Program-made: the position numbers and the translations under genes
Shown: positions 7,705 to 14,603 of the stretch, in pieces
How positions within the stretch are numbered: the first letter of the stretch is position 1
Layout of the letters: every line of letters starts with the position of its first letter
Notes under the pieces: generated by a model
The model's database searches: none
Told to the model about the DNA's origin: nothing
What the model saw: the letters and a program-made list of their open reading frames with translations, nothing else
Source: an uncultured Clostridia bacterium
Lineage (GTDB): Bacteria; Bacillota; Clostridia; Oscillospirales; Oscillospiraceae
Direction of reading: 5' to 3'
Assembly: GCA_937915065.1 (NCBI GenBank)
Contig: CALDMR010000174.1
Span: 1 to 18,510, forward strand
DNA length: 18,510 bases

Positions 7705-8472
7705 ATGTTTTTTGATACCCACGCCCATTATGACGACGAACAGTTTGACGCCGACCGGGACGCGGTGCTGGGCGCCATGCCGGAAAGCGGCGTGGGCCGC
7801 ATCCTCAACCCCGGCTGCACGGTAGAATCCTCCCGGGCGGCCGTGGCCCTGGCAGAGCGGTACGACTGGGTCTATGCCGCCGTGGGCCTGCATCCGGAGA
7901 ACTGCGCCGGCGCGGGGGAGGCGGAATTTGCCGCCGTTGCGGCCCTGGCGGCCCATCCCAAGGTGGTGGCCATCGGCGAGATCGGCCTGGACTACTATTG
8001 GGAAGAAAATCCGCCCCGGGCCTTCCAGCGGGAAGTGCTGGCCCGGCAGATGGCCCTGGCGGAAGAGCTGGATCTGCCCGTGGTGATCCACGACCGGGAC
8101 GCCCACGGCGACTGCATGGATCTGGTGCGGGCCTTTCCCAACGTGCGGGGGGAATTCCACTGCTATTCCGGCTCCGTGGAGGATGCGAAGGTGCTGCTGG
8201 ATCGGGGCTGGTACCTGGGCTTCGGCGGATCGCTGACCTTCAAAAACGCCCGCAAGGCCCCGGAGGTGGTGCAGTATATGCCCCTGGAGCGGCTGCTGCT
8301 GGAAACGGACGCCCCCTATCTGGCCCCCGTGCCCTTCCGGGGCAAGCGCAACGACTCCCGGTATCTGTCCTATGTGGCGGAACGGGCGGCGGCGCTGAAG
8401 GGCCTGTCTGCGGCGGAAGTGGAGCAGGCGGCCTGGGACAACGCCAACCGCTTTTTTGCCCTGGGGGATTGA
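7705..8472 (+). CDS. TatD-family metal-dependent hydrolase / DNase
   Basis: A cytoplasmic TIM-barrel hydrolase of the amidohydrolase superfamily; characterised members are Mg-dependent 3'-5' DNA exonucleases. It is 255 aa, the family norm. Metal and catalytic positions are all visible: His6 and His8 in FDTHAHYDD, Glu92 in GEIGLDYYW, His129 in VIHDRDAHGD, His152 in HCYSG and Asp202 in ETDAPYLAPVP. I start at the ATG at 7705 because AAAGGGA lies 7 nt before it and homologues begin MxFDTHAH; the in-frame ATG at 7699 sits too close to that site. A transporter gene follows 78 bp later, possibly co-transcribed. A radical SAM protein of the TatD-associated type is encoded about 6 kb away. Confidence 0.93.
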   Translation: MFFDTHAHYDDEQFDADRDAVLGAMPESGVGRILNPGCTVESSRAAVALAERYDWVYAAVGLHPENCAGAGEAEFAAVAALAAHPKVVAIGEIGLDYYWEENPPRAFQREVLARQMALAEELDLPVVIHDRDAHGDCMDLVRAFPNVRGEFHCYSGSVEDAKVLLDRGWYLGFGGSLTFKNARKAPEVVQYMPLERLLLETDAPYLAPVPFRGKRNDSRYLSYVAERAAALKGLSAAEVEQAAWDNANRFFALGD

Positions 8473-8550
8473 CGAAGACCTTCCGGGCGGGTATCATCAG
8501 AAAAGCGCCCGCTCGGGCGGGAAAAATGAGAGAGAAAAAGAGGGAACTTC

Positions 8551-9459
8551 ATGACTGCAACCAGAAAAGGAATGATTTACTGCATTCTCTCCGGCGCGGC
8601 CTGGGGACTGGCGGGCTGCTGCGGCCAGTATCTGTTTGAAACCAGCCGCTGGGATGTGGATTTTCTGATCCCCGTGCGCGTGGCCCTGGCCGGGGTCGTT
8701 ATGCTGCTGCTGGCCCGGAAGGTGGAGGGCGGCGCCGCGTCGCGCCGGGTGTTTGCCACGCGGCGGAATGTGCTGGATGTGCTGATTTTCGGCGTGCTGG
8801 GCATCGGGCTGTGCCAGTATTCCTATTATGTGGCCATCGCCGAATCCAACGCCACCACGGCCACGGTGCTGTGCTATCTGGGGCCGGTGATGATTATTGT
8901 GTGGGTGGCCCTGCGGATGCGCAAGCTGCCCAGCCCCACGGAGCTGCTGGCGGTGGCCAGCGCCGTGCTGGGCACCTTCCTGCTGGCCACCCACGGCGAC
9001 CCCACCGCCCTGGCCCTGTCGGAAAAGGCCTTGTTCTGGGGCATCGTTTCCGCCGTGGCCACGGCGATCTACACCATCCAGCCCAAGCGCCTGGCTTCGG
9101 AGTGCGGCCCCCTGACGGCGACCGGCTGGGGCATGGTGGTGGCGGGCGTGTTTCTGACCCTGGTGCGCCAGCCCTGGGCCCATGTGACCGGCACCTTTGA
9201 CCTTTCCGCCTGGCTGGCCTTTGGCGTGGTGGTGCTGATCGGCAGCGTGGCCAGCTTCGGCCTGTATTTCTCCGGCATGCTCCATGTGGGGCCCACCAAG
9301 GCCAGCATCCTCTGCGCCACGGAGCCGCTGGTGTCCACCCTGCTGTCGGTGTTCTGGCTCCATGTGGCCTTCCTGCCCATGGACTATGTGGGCTTTGCCC
9401 TGGTGGTTTCCACGATTTTTATTCTGGCCATTCCGGTGAAGAAAAAGCAGCCGTCATAA
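8551..9459 (+). CDS. EamA/DMT-superfamily transporter
   Basis: An integral membrane protein of 302 aa with about ten hydrophobic segments arranged as two EamA repeats (roughly residues 5-140 and 150-297). The first repeat opens with GMIYCILSGAAWGLAGCCGQYLF, and the second includes FSGMLHVGPTKASILCATEPLVSTLLSVFWL, the usual family motif around a conserved Glu-Pro. Members export or import amino acids, nucleobases or other metabolites; the substrate cannot be read here. The start is supported by AGAGGGA 6 nt upstream. It ends just before a bidirectional terminator. Confidence 0.9.
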   Translation: MTATRKGMIYCILSGAAWGLAGCCGQYLFETSRWDVDFLIPVRVALAGVVMLLLARKVEGGAASRRVFATRRNVLDVLIFGVLGIGLCQYSYYVAIAESNATTATVLCYLGPVMIIVWVALRMRKLPSPTELLAVASAVLGTFLLATHGDPTALALSEKALFWGIVSAVATAIYTIQPKRLASECGPLTATGWGMVVAGVFLTLVRQPWAHVTGTFDLSAWLAFGVVVLIGSVASFGLYFSGMLHVGPTKASILCATEPLVSTLLSVFWLHVAFLPMDYVGFALVVSTIFILAIPVKKKQPS

Positions 9460-9474
9460 CAGCTCAAAACAGAT

Positions 9475-9509
9475 CAAAAGCTCCCCCTCCGCAGGAGGGG
9501 GAGCTTTTG
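9475..9509. terminator. Bidirectional terminator between EamA gene and fdhD
   Basis: A 16-bp perfect stem CAAAAGCTCCCCCTCC / GGAGGGGGAGCTTTTG with a GCA loop. An A-rich left foot and TTTTGTTTT right foot allow use from both directions. Confidence 0.93.
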
Positions 9510-9511
9510 TT

Positions 9512-10300
9512 TTACGGTTTCCAGAGGCCCCGGTCGGCAAAGATATTCATGGCGTCTTTGCGGGCGGAGCAGACCAGAACCACCCGGTAGCGCCGGGCCA
9601 GGGCCACGGCCTTGTCCGTGGGCACGGCATTGCTGGCCAGCATGGGAACTCCCGCGCGGATCACTTTTTCCATCATATCGGCGGGAATGCGGCCCGAGGA
9701 AAAAAGCACGCACCGGGACAGATCCAGCCCCTCTGCCAGGGCCCGGCCCAGGGCCTTGTCCAGGGCGTTGTGGCGGCCGATGTCCTCGCAGAAGAAGCGG
9801 ATCTCCCCGTCGCACATCAGGAAGCAGCTGTGGATGCCGTGGGTCTCGTGATAGAGGGGCGCGCCCTCCCGGAAGGCCCGGGCCAGGGTGTAGATCCAGC
9901 GGGGCTCCCAGTCAAAGGGGGGGCGGGGCGGAATCTGTTCCTCCGCCAGTCCCGTGGGGGGATAACCCGTGGAGGGCACCGTATCCTCCCCGTCGGCCCC
10001 CGCCGGGGCGGCGGTTTCCACCTCGGCCCGGCTGCCGTCGGCGCTGACGGTGATGGCGCGGATGTCCGCCGGATTTTTGACTCGGCCGGAGGAGATGAGA
10101 TACCCCAGGGTCAGATAGCCCAGCTCCCGGGGCGAGCACACCAGCCGGGCGGCGGGGCGGCCATCTACGGAGATGACCAGCAGCCCCTCCTGCAAAAGGG
10201 TGCGCTCTTCCCAGCGGGGAATGGCGGTGAGGCCGTCGATGCGCACCATGTCCTCCTGCACGGCGCAGGGGCAGCCGGTACACAGGTCGGTGAGTTTCAT
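9512..10300 (-). CDS. fdhD: FdhD-family formate dehydrogenase accessory protein, CxxC motif absent
   Basis: FdhD passes sulfur from a cysteine desulfurase to the bis-MGD cofactor of formate dehydrogenases. This copy has 262 aa with the family's C-terminal core: THGIHSCFLMCDGEIRFFCEDIGRHNALDKALGR at 153-186 and LFSSGRIPADMMEKVIRAGVPML at 199-221, plus LTLGYLISSG at 64-72. At the loop where E. coli has TTGCGVCG (the essential cysteine pair), this protein reads STGYPPTG (110-117), so both cysteines are replaced. It does have an N-terminal cluster CTGCPC at 7-12. It follows the SLH-protein gene by 14 bp and has an AGAAGG site, so it is probably co-transcribed. A molybdopterin oxidoreductase about 7 kb away is a candidate partner. 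The family call is secure; activity as a sulfurtransferase is doubtful. Confidence 0.9.
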   Translation of the reverse strand: MKLTDLCTGCPCAVQEDMVRIDGLTAIPRWEERTLLQEGLLVISVDGRPAARLVCSPRELGYLTLGYLISSGRVKNPADIRAITVSADGSRAEVETAAPAGADGEDTVPSTGYPPTGLAEEQIPPRPPFDWEPRWIYTLARAFREGAPLYHETHGIHSCFLMCDGEIRFFCEDIGRHNALDKALGRALAEGLDLSRCVLFSSGRIPADMMEKVIRAGVPMLASNAVPTDKAVALARRYRVVLVCSARKDAMNIFADRGLWKP

Positions 10301-10314
10301 AAAAAGGCCTTCTT

Positions 10315-11445
10315 TCAGGTGTGGGATGCGCCGTCCACCGTCAGGGCGTCGATGGCGGCGCGGAATTCCGCGCTGTCGCGGAGGGCCAGATAGGACACGG
10401 TGCAGAAAGCGCCGTCCTTTATAAAGGTATAGGCAAAGCCCAGGCGCTGGGCCCCGTCGCTGCCGTCGGCCCGGAAGGTGTAGCGGTAGGCCTTCATGGG
10501 GCCGAAGGACACGTCGCTGGCCCGGACGCTGGCGATGTCCACGGTGAAGCCGGCGGCGGCCAGGGCGGCGGACAGGCCGTTTTTGGCCTCGCCTTTGCTC
10601 AGCTGGGTCACATCTCCGGCGCTGTCCAGGGCGGCGTAGTCCGCGGCGGACACTTCGCAGCGGTACTGTTTTTTAGCATTGGCTACGGCGGCCCGGGCCG
10701 GGGGTTCTCCGGCGGGCGTTTCCCGGAGGCCGGGCATATAAACCGTCAGACCGGGGATCACATCGCCCAGATCCTGGGCATCCAGCAGCATGAATTCCAC
10801 CCGCTCCCGGGGCAGGATCATGCGGCTGGCCACGGCGGCGATCTCGGCCCGGGTGATGGTGTCGTCGGGGCGGAAGCGGCAGTCGGGGCCGCTGCCGGTG
10901 AGGACGCCGGCGTTGTAGAGCAGCAGCACGGAGTAATAGGCCTTGCCCATGGGCACGTCGCTCAGGTGGTCGATATCGTTGATGGCGTGAAGCTCCGCCG
11001 GGGGCAGGGCGTCGGCAAAGATGCGGGCCACCTCGCCCCGGGTGGCGCTGCGGGTGTAGTCGGTAAAGTCGCCCTCCGCCAAAATCCGGTTTTGCAGGGC
11101 ATAGTCCACATAGGGGCGGTACCACTGGTCGCCGCCGGCGCTTTTCAGGGTGCTTTTGCCGGTGGTGTAGATCTGGTGGATGCGGTCGGCAATGGCCAGG
11201 GCTTCCGCCACGGATACGGTGTTGCGGGGGTTGAATTTTCCCCAGGTACCGTGCATCAGCCCGTATTCGTAGCAGAGTTTGGCGGCGGAACCGTACCACG
11301 CGCCCTTCCATACGTCGGAATAGGTGCTGGAATATACGGCGGTTTTCTTAAAATTGCTCATGTGGTCTTCTGCGGCCAGGGCCTGGGGGGCCAGGGAGGC
11401 AGCCAGGGCGGCGGCCAGCAGCAGAGCGGTCAGTTTTTTGCGCAA
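10315..11445 (-). CDS. Exported protein with S-layer homology (SLH) domains
   Basis: A 376-aa protein with an N-terminal signal peptide (MRKKLTALLLAAALAASLAP, cleavage likely after QALA). Three SLH-like repeats follow at roughly residues 40-92, 105-150 and 160-212, with diagnostic pieces FSDV-like YSDVWKGAWYG, DQWYRPYVDYA, and RFRPDDTITRAEIAAVASRM. SLH domains bind pyruvylated secondary cell-wall polymer, so it should sit on the cell surface. Residues ~220-376 form a second domain that I do not recognise. The start is a TTG at 11445: AGGAAGTG precedes it by 7 nt and no ATG or GTG in frame fits. It is the first gene of an apparent two-gene unit with fdhD, an odd pairing. Confidence 0.88.
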   Translation of the reverse strand: MRKKLTALLLAAALAASLAPQALAAEDHMSNFKKTAVYSSTYSDVWKGAWYGSAAKLCYEYGLMHGTWGKFNPRNTVSVAEALAIADRIHQIYTTGKSTLKSAGGDQWYRPYVDYALQNRILAEGDFTDYTRSATRGEVARIFADALPPAELHAINDIDHLSDVPMGKAYYSVLLLYNAGVLTGSGPDCRFRPDDTITRAEIAAVASRMILPRERVEFMLLDAQDLGDVIPGLTVYMPGLRETPAGEPPARAAVANAKKQYRCEVSAADYAALDSAGDVTQLSKGEAKNGLSAALAAAGFTVDIASVRASDVSFGPMKAYRYTFRADGSDGAQRLGFAYTFIKDGAFCTVSYLALRDSAEFRAAIDALTVDGASHT

Positions 11446-11487
11446 AGGGGGTCACTTCCTTTTCAAAAAATTTTCCATCCAAGGGTC

Positions 11488-11516
11488 ATTGTACTGAAAA
11501 ACGGCCCTTTTGGCAA
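11488..11516 (-). promoter_or_regulatory. Sigma-A promoter for the SLH gene and fdhD
   Basis: On the minus strand TTGCCA (11511-11516), a 17-bp spacer and TACAAT (11488-11493), 43 bp upstream of the TTG start codon. It gives the SLH-fdhD unit a transcript independent of spoIIP. Confidence 0.8.
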
Positions 11517-11538
11517 GAAAAAGAAGGGAGATTCCCCC
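11515..11538 (-). terminator. Weak terminator after spoIIP
   Basis: GGGGG-AAT-CTCCC (11526-11538, five pairs with one G-U) is followed on the minus strand by TTCTTTTTCTT. The T-rich run touches the -35 element of the next promoter. Confidence 0.45.
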
Positions 11539-11550
11539 GGCGGGGCCGCT

Positions 11551-12732
11551 TTATCCGGCGGGGGCCAGGGTTTGCAGCACCTGGGCCATTTCTTCGGCAA
11601 ACAGCCGCCCGGCGCGGATGGCTTCGTCCAGGGAGTTGCCCGCGGCGCCCACTTCCACCAGCAGCGAGCCGGTGGTGGCGTGGCCGTTGTAGCGGGAGGC
11701 CCGCAGGTACATGGGCCGCATCAGGGTGGGACAACGCTCCGTGATCCGCTGCTGAAGCAGCAGGGCCAGCTTCAGGTTTTCCTGCCAGTGGTCGTGGGGC
11801 AGGCCGCCGCCGTCGCTGCCCACCACGATGGACATCTGGGCCAGGTTCTCGCCCTCCACCTGGGAGATCACCTTATATATATTGCCCTGGCTGTCCTCGA
11901 TGGCGTCCCGGTGGATATCCAGCACAAAGTGGATGGAGGGATACTTTTTCAAATAGGCCTGGATGGCCTTTTCCGCCCGGTCATAGGCGTCGCTGTACCC
12001 GGCGGCGTCGTACAGGGTGCGGTCGTGCAGCACGGAAATGCCCGCCTCTTCAAACACGTCGGCCATCTCGTCCCCCACCCGCACCACATTGCGCTCTGTG
12101 TCCTCGCTGCGGCCCTGGGTGGCGGGAGCGTCGCCCTGGGCGGGGGTGGTGTAGGCCTCGGTGCCGTGGGTGTGGAGGATCAGGATCTGGGGCATTTCCC
12201 CGGTGAATACGGCGGCGGGCCGGGTCTGCATCAGGGCGTTCAGATCGGGGGTGTGGCCGGAGGTGTTGGTGATGAATACATCTTTCCACACCAGGTATCC
12301 GGCGGGGTTGGTGGGATGGATGGTTTTGGCGGCCACGCCGTTGTCCGCTTCGGCGGCGGGGGCGGGGGTATCCGCCTCTGCCGGGTCGATCACGGTGCCT
12401 TCCTCCGTTTCCCGGTCGCCCGGGGGATCGTTCCGGGCGGGGGCCTCTTCCCTGCCGGGCAGATTGCTGAGCAGCAGGGCGCTGTCCTGCACTACCAGGG
12501 CGGTGAGGGCGCTCCAGTGGGGGCTGCCCTGGGCCGGGGCCGCCCAGCCGGCCAGCTGGGCGCGCAGCAGCCCGGTGCACACTTCCGGCAGGGTGGGCAG
12601 GGCGCCGGGCCCGCCGGCGGCGCAGCACCAGGAGAAGAGAAGGGTGGCTCCCGCGGCGGTCAGGGCCAGGGCCCGCCGGGCGGCGGCTTGTCCGTTTCGT
12701 TTTTTCATGGGTGGATGCACTTCCTTTTTCAT
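11551..12732 (-). CDS. spoIIP: Stage II sporulation protein P (SpoIIP)
   Basis: A membrane-anchored peptidoglycan amidase/endopeptidase that, with SpoIID and SpoIIM, thins septal wall and drives engulfment of the forespore. It is 393 aa from the chosen ATG. A hydrophobic anchor lies at about residues 20-40 (ALALTAAGATLLFSWCC), then a Pro/Ala/Glu-rich linker to ~135. The SpoIIP domain has LILHTHGTEAYT (His187, His189, Glu192), HFVLDIHRDAI (His274), and a C-terminal GSLLVEVGAAGNSLDEA with the conserved Glu. The ATG at 12732 has GGAGGG 7 nt upstream. An ATG at 12708 is an alternative, and a longer opening to 12816 runs through the promoter region and is rejected. It is divergent from the XRE operon. 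Confidence 0.93.
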   Translation of the reverse strand: MKKEVHPPMKKRNGQAAARRALALTAAGATLLFSWCCAAGGPGALPTLPEVCTGLLRAQLAGWAAPAQGSPHWSALTALVVQDSALLLSNLPGREEAPARNDPPGDRETEEGTVIDPAEADTPAPAAEADNGVAAKTIHPTNPAGYLVWKDVFITNTSGHTPDLNALMQTRPAAVFTGEMPQILILHTHGTEAYTTPAQGDAPATQGRSEDTERNVVRVGDEMADVFEEAGISVLHDRTLYDAAGYSDAYDRAEKAIQAYLKKYPSIHFVLDIHRDAIEDSQGNIYKVISQVEGENLAQMSIVVGSDGGGLPHDHWQENLKLALLLQQRITERCPTLMRPMYLRASRYNGHATTGSLLVEVGAAGNSLDEAIRAGRLFAEEMAQVLQTLAPAG

Positions 12733-12745
12733 TGGCTTTCCCTCC

Positions 12746-12774
12746 ATCCTATGCGCCGCCGCCGGAGAACATGC
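12746..12774 (-). promoter_or_regulatory. Candidate sigma-E-type sporulation promoter for spoIIP
   Basis: On the minus strand GCATGTT (12768-12774), a 14-bp spacer and CATAGGAT (12746-12753). The Bacillus sigma-E consensus is about KMATATT - 13 to 15 bp - CATACAHT, so this matches 6/7 and 6/8. SpoIIP is a known sigma-E regulon member. If used, the mRNA would start just before the chosen ATG, which would favour the ATG at 12708. Confidence 0.4.
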
Positions 12775-12797
12775 CGGTGCAAATTTAGCTGCTTTTT

Positions 12798-12861
12798 TGT
12801 AAAGTGTGCTTGACACGAAATGTAAAGCGTGCTATACTTCTTGGTGTAAAGCAAGCTTTAC
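12798..12861 (+). repeat. Three direct repeats TGTAAAGYRWGCT (probable operators)
   Basis: TGTAAAGTGTGCT at 12798-12810, TGTAAAGCGTGCT at 12821-12833 and TGTAAAGCAAGCT at 12845-12857, with 23- and 24-bp periods. The third copy extends to a near-perfect palindrome GTAAAGCAAGCTTTAC (7-bp arms, 12846-12861). They lie just upstream of the -35, across the spacer, and at the expected start of transcription, which is a repressor-like arrangement. Confidence 0.85.
12810..12838 (+). promoter_or_regulatory. Consensus sigma-A promoter of the XRE operon
   Basis: TTGACA (12810-12815), a 17-bp spacer and TATACT (12833-12838). It is embedded in the three TGTAAAG repeats, suggesting strong but repressible expression. 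The likely start of transcription is near 12845. Confidence 0.9.
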
Positions 12862-12895
12862 TTTTAAACGAAGGGAACAGAAAGGGGGCGCCGGT

Positions 12896-13099
12896 GTGAA
12901 AAACCGTATTGCAGAGCTGCGGAAAGACCGCCGCATTTCCCAGGCGGAGCTGGCCGACGCGGTGGATGTGACCCGCCAGACCATTATTTCCCTGGAAAAC
13001 GGGCGCTATAACGCATCGCTGCTGCTGGCCCACAGGATCGCCGTTTATTTTGGGCTGGCCATTGAGGACATATTTTTGTTTGAGGAGGAATCGCAATGA
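12896..13099 (+). CDS. Small XRE/Cro-family transcriptional regulator
   Basis: A 67-aa stand-alone helix-turn-helix protein: KNRIAELRKDRRISQAELAD (helices 1-2), VDVTRQTIISLENGRYN (recognition helix 3), then HRIAVYFGLAIEDIFLFEEE. This is the widespread YozG-like type that usually sits next to a small membrane protein. I choose GTG at 12896 because AGAAAGGGGG precedes it by about 7 nt and homologues begin MKNRI; the longer opening from an ATG at 12806 would start inside the promoter. Its stop overlaps the next start (ATGA). It is likely to bind the three upstream repeats (autoregulation), which is inference. Confidence 0.92.
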   Translation: MKNRIAELRKDRRISQAELADAVDVTRQTIISLENGRYNASLLLAHRIAVYFGLAIEDIFLFEEESQ

Positions 13100-13518
13100 A
13101 AATGCATGGAAAACAGATTCTGGCCGCTGTCGCGGCCCTGGCGGGGCTGGGGCTGTTTGCTGCGGTGTTTGCTGCGGGCGACGGGATGAGCGGCTCCATG
13201 GTGGGCTTGTGCGCGGGCCTGGGCGGGGCCCTGCTCGGCATTGGCGGCGGCGGGATTTTTCTGCCCGTGCTGATGGGCACGATGACGCCGGAACAGCGCA
13301 AGGAAGTGGAGCGCAGCGAGCGGGACGAGCGCAACGCCGCCATCCGCCTGCACGCGGGCTTAAGCACCTGGCACTGGACGCTGTATCTGCTGTGGGTGCC
13401 CTTCGTCGTGGCTTTGGTTCAGGGGCAGCGGCTGTGGATCGGCCTGGGCTGCGCCATGCTGGTCTGCCACAGCGTTTTTTATCTGGCAAATCTTTACCGT
13501 TGGTCTCGGAAATTGTGA
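13096..13518 (+). CDS. Small four-helix membrane protein, DUF2178-like, XRE partner
   Basis: A 140-aa membrane protein with hydrophobic segments near residues 5-27, 36-60, 90-110 and 114-134. The central cytoplasmic segment EQRKEVERSERDERNAAIRLHAG resembles the conserved NDERN-IREKAG motif of DUF2178 proteins, which commonly accompany YozG-like regulators. A 4-nt ATGA overlap with the regulator and a GAGGAGG site inside its 3' end indicate translational coupling. Function is unknown; the context suggests a membrane component sensed by, or modulating, the regulator. Confidence 0.8.
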   Translation: MKMHGKQILAAVAALAGLGLFAAVFAAGDGMSGSMVGLCAGLGGALLGIGGGGIFLPVLMGTMTPEQRKEVERSERDERNAAIRLHAGLSTWHWTLYLLWVPFVVALVQGQRLWIGLGCAMLVCHSVFYLANLYRWSRKL

Positions 13519-13553
13519 GGCAGGGGCGGCCCTGTCGGGCAGGCGTCAAAGTT

Positions 13554-13586
13554 CCGCCGGCGCAGGGAGCGCCGGCGGGCTTTTTT
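13554..13586 (+). terminator. Intrinsic terminator after the XRE operon
   Basis: A 10-bp perfect stem CCGCCGGCGC / GCGCCGGCGG with loop AGGGA, then GC and six T. Confidence 0.93.
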
Positions 13587-13614
13587 GCCTTTCCCGGAAA
13601 AAAAGGGGAAGCAG

Positions 13615-13643
13615 TTGCGCGGCAGCACCATCTGTGGTACAGT
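13615..13643 (+). promoter_or_regulatory. Promoter of the DUF2238-like gene
   Basis: TTGCGC (13615-13620), a 17-bp spacer and TACAGT (13638-13643), 64 bp before the ATG. A leader hairpin CGCCCCC / GGGGGCG (13669-13688) sits between promoter and start codon. Confidence 0.65.
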
Positions 13644-13706
13644 AGCCAGTACAGGATCATAGAAACAGCGCCCCCGCTGCGGGGGGCGGCGGAGACAGGA
13701 GGGCCC

Positions 13707-14528
13707 ATGGGTAAGGAAAAAAAGAAGAAACAACGACGCTATAGCAGCCGCAGGGTTTCCCTGCTGTATGTGCTGCTGCGCATTTCCGTGATCGCGGTGA
13801 TGATCGCCCAGATCTTCAACCGCAACTTTGAAAACGTGATGCTCTGCGTGCTCACGCTGATTTTGTTCATGCTGCCCTCCATCATCGAGCGGCGCATGAA
13901 GATCGAGCTGCCGGACACCCTGGAAATCATCATCCTGCTGTTTATTTACGCGGCGGAGATCCTGGGCGAGATCCGGGCCTACTATATCTGGTTCCCCTAC
14001 TGGGACACCATGCTCCACACCCTCAACGGCTTCCTTTGCGCGGCCATCGGATTTTCCCTGGTGGATATCCTCAACCGCAACACAAAGGTGTCCACCTTCT
14101 CCCTCTCCCCTGCCTACATGGCGGTGGCCGCCTTCTGCTTTTCCATGACTGTGGGCGTGCTGTGGGAGTTTTTCGAGTGCACCATGGATCAGCTCTTTTA
14201 TCTGGATATGCAGAAGGACACCATCATCCCCGCCATCAGTTCGGTGATGCTGGACCCCAACGGGGCCAACGCCCCCACCATGATCCGGGATATTCAGGAT
14301 GTGATCATTGTCCACAGCGACGGCACGCGCCAGGCCCTGGGCCTGGGCGGCTATCTGGATGTGGGAATTCTGGACACCATGAAGGATCTGCTGGTGAACT
14401 TCATCGGCGCGGTGGTCTTTTCCTTTGTGGGATACTGGTATATCAAGCGCCGCGGCCAGGGCAACTTTGCCCGCCGCTTTATCCCCCGCGTGCTGCGGGA
14501 GGACGGCGGAGACGACACGGAAGCGTAA
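13707..14528 (+). CDS. DUF2238/YjdF-like multi-spanning membrane protein
   Basis: A 273-aa membrane protein with a basic N-terminus (MGKEKKKKQRRYSSRR) and about six hydrophobic segments between residues 18 and 165, plus one at ~235-255. Features shared with the DUF2238 (YjdF) family are the YWDTMLHTLNGFLCAAIGF block near residues 97-115 and the VGVLWEFFECTMDQLF block near 150-165, with charged Asp, His and Glu inside membrane helices. An extra soluble loop (about 175-225) separates the last helix. Function of the family is unknown. AGGAGGG lies 4 nt before the ATG; the frame stays open far upstream through the neighbouring gene, but that part is a shadow. Confidence 0.82.
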   Translation: MGKEKKKKQRRYSSRRVSLLYVLLRISVIAVMIAQIFNRNFENVMLCVLTLILFMLPSIIERRMKIELPDTLEIIILLFIYAAEILGEIRAYYIWFPYWDTMLHTLNGFLCAAIGFSLVDILNRNTKVSTFSLSPAYMAVAAFCFSMTVGVLWEFFECTMDQLFYLDMQKDTIIPAISSVMLDPNGANAPTMIRDIQDVIIVHSDGTRQALGLGGYLDVGILDTMKDLLVNFIGAVVFSFVGYWYIKRRGQGNFARRFIPRVLREDGGDDTEA

Positions 14529-14541
14529 CGCCTGATGAAAA

Positions 14542-14586
14542 AAACCCCGGCCCCTTTCCGCGATTTGCGGAAAAGGGCCGGGGTTT
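14542..14586. terminator. Bidirectional terminator
   Basis: A 20-pair stem with one mismatch runs from AAACCCCGGCCC to GGGCCGGGGTTT with a short loop. A-rich and T-rich feet lie on either side. It separates the convergent DUF2238-like and radical SAM genes. Confidence 0.93.
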
Positions 14587-14603
14587 CTTGCGGTGACGGC
14601 CGG

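Noticed and set aside
7490..7825. A 111-codon plus-strand frame beginning MKNGNKKRKF before tatD
   Set aside because: No ribosome site; it starts upstream of the better promoter, runs through the terminator-like hairpin and overlaps tatD in another frame.
8506..8519. Small hairpin CGCCCG-CT-CGGGCG between tatD and the EamA gene
   Set aside because: The loop is only two bases and there is no T-tract on the plus strand, so it is not a convincing terminator.
10321..12813. An 830-codon open frame on the plus strand opposite spoIIP, the SLH gene and the start of fdhD
   Set aside because: It has the same low-complexity Gly/Val/His/Gln composition, crosses three intergenic signals (a promoter, a terminator and start codons) and has no recognisable motif.
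13050..13706. A 219-residue extension of the DUF2238-like protein
   Set aside because: It is an out-of-frame reading of the XRE operon, a terminator and a promoter; the ATG at 13707 has a strong ribosome site.
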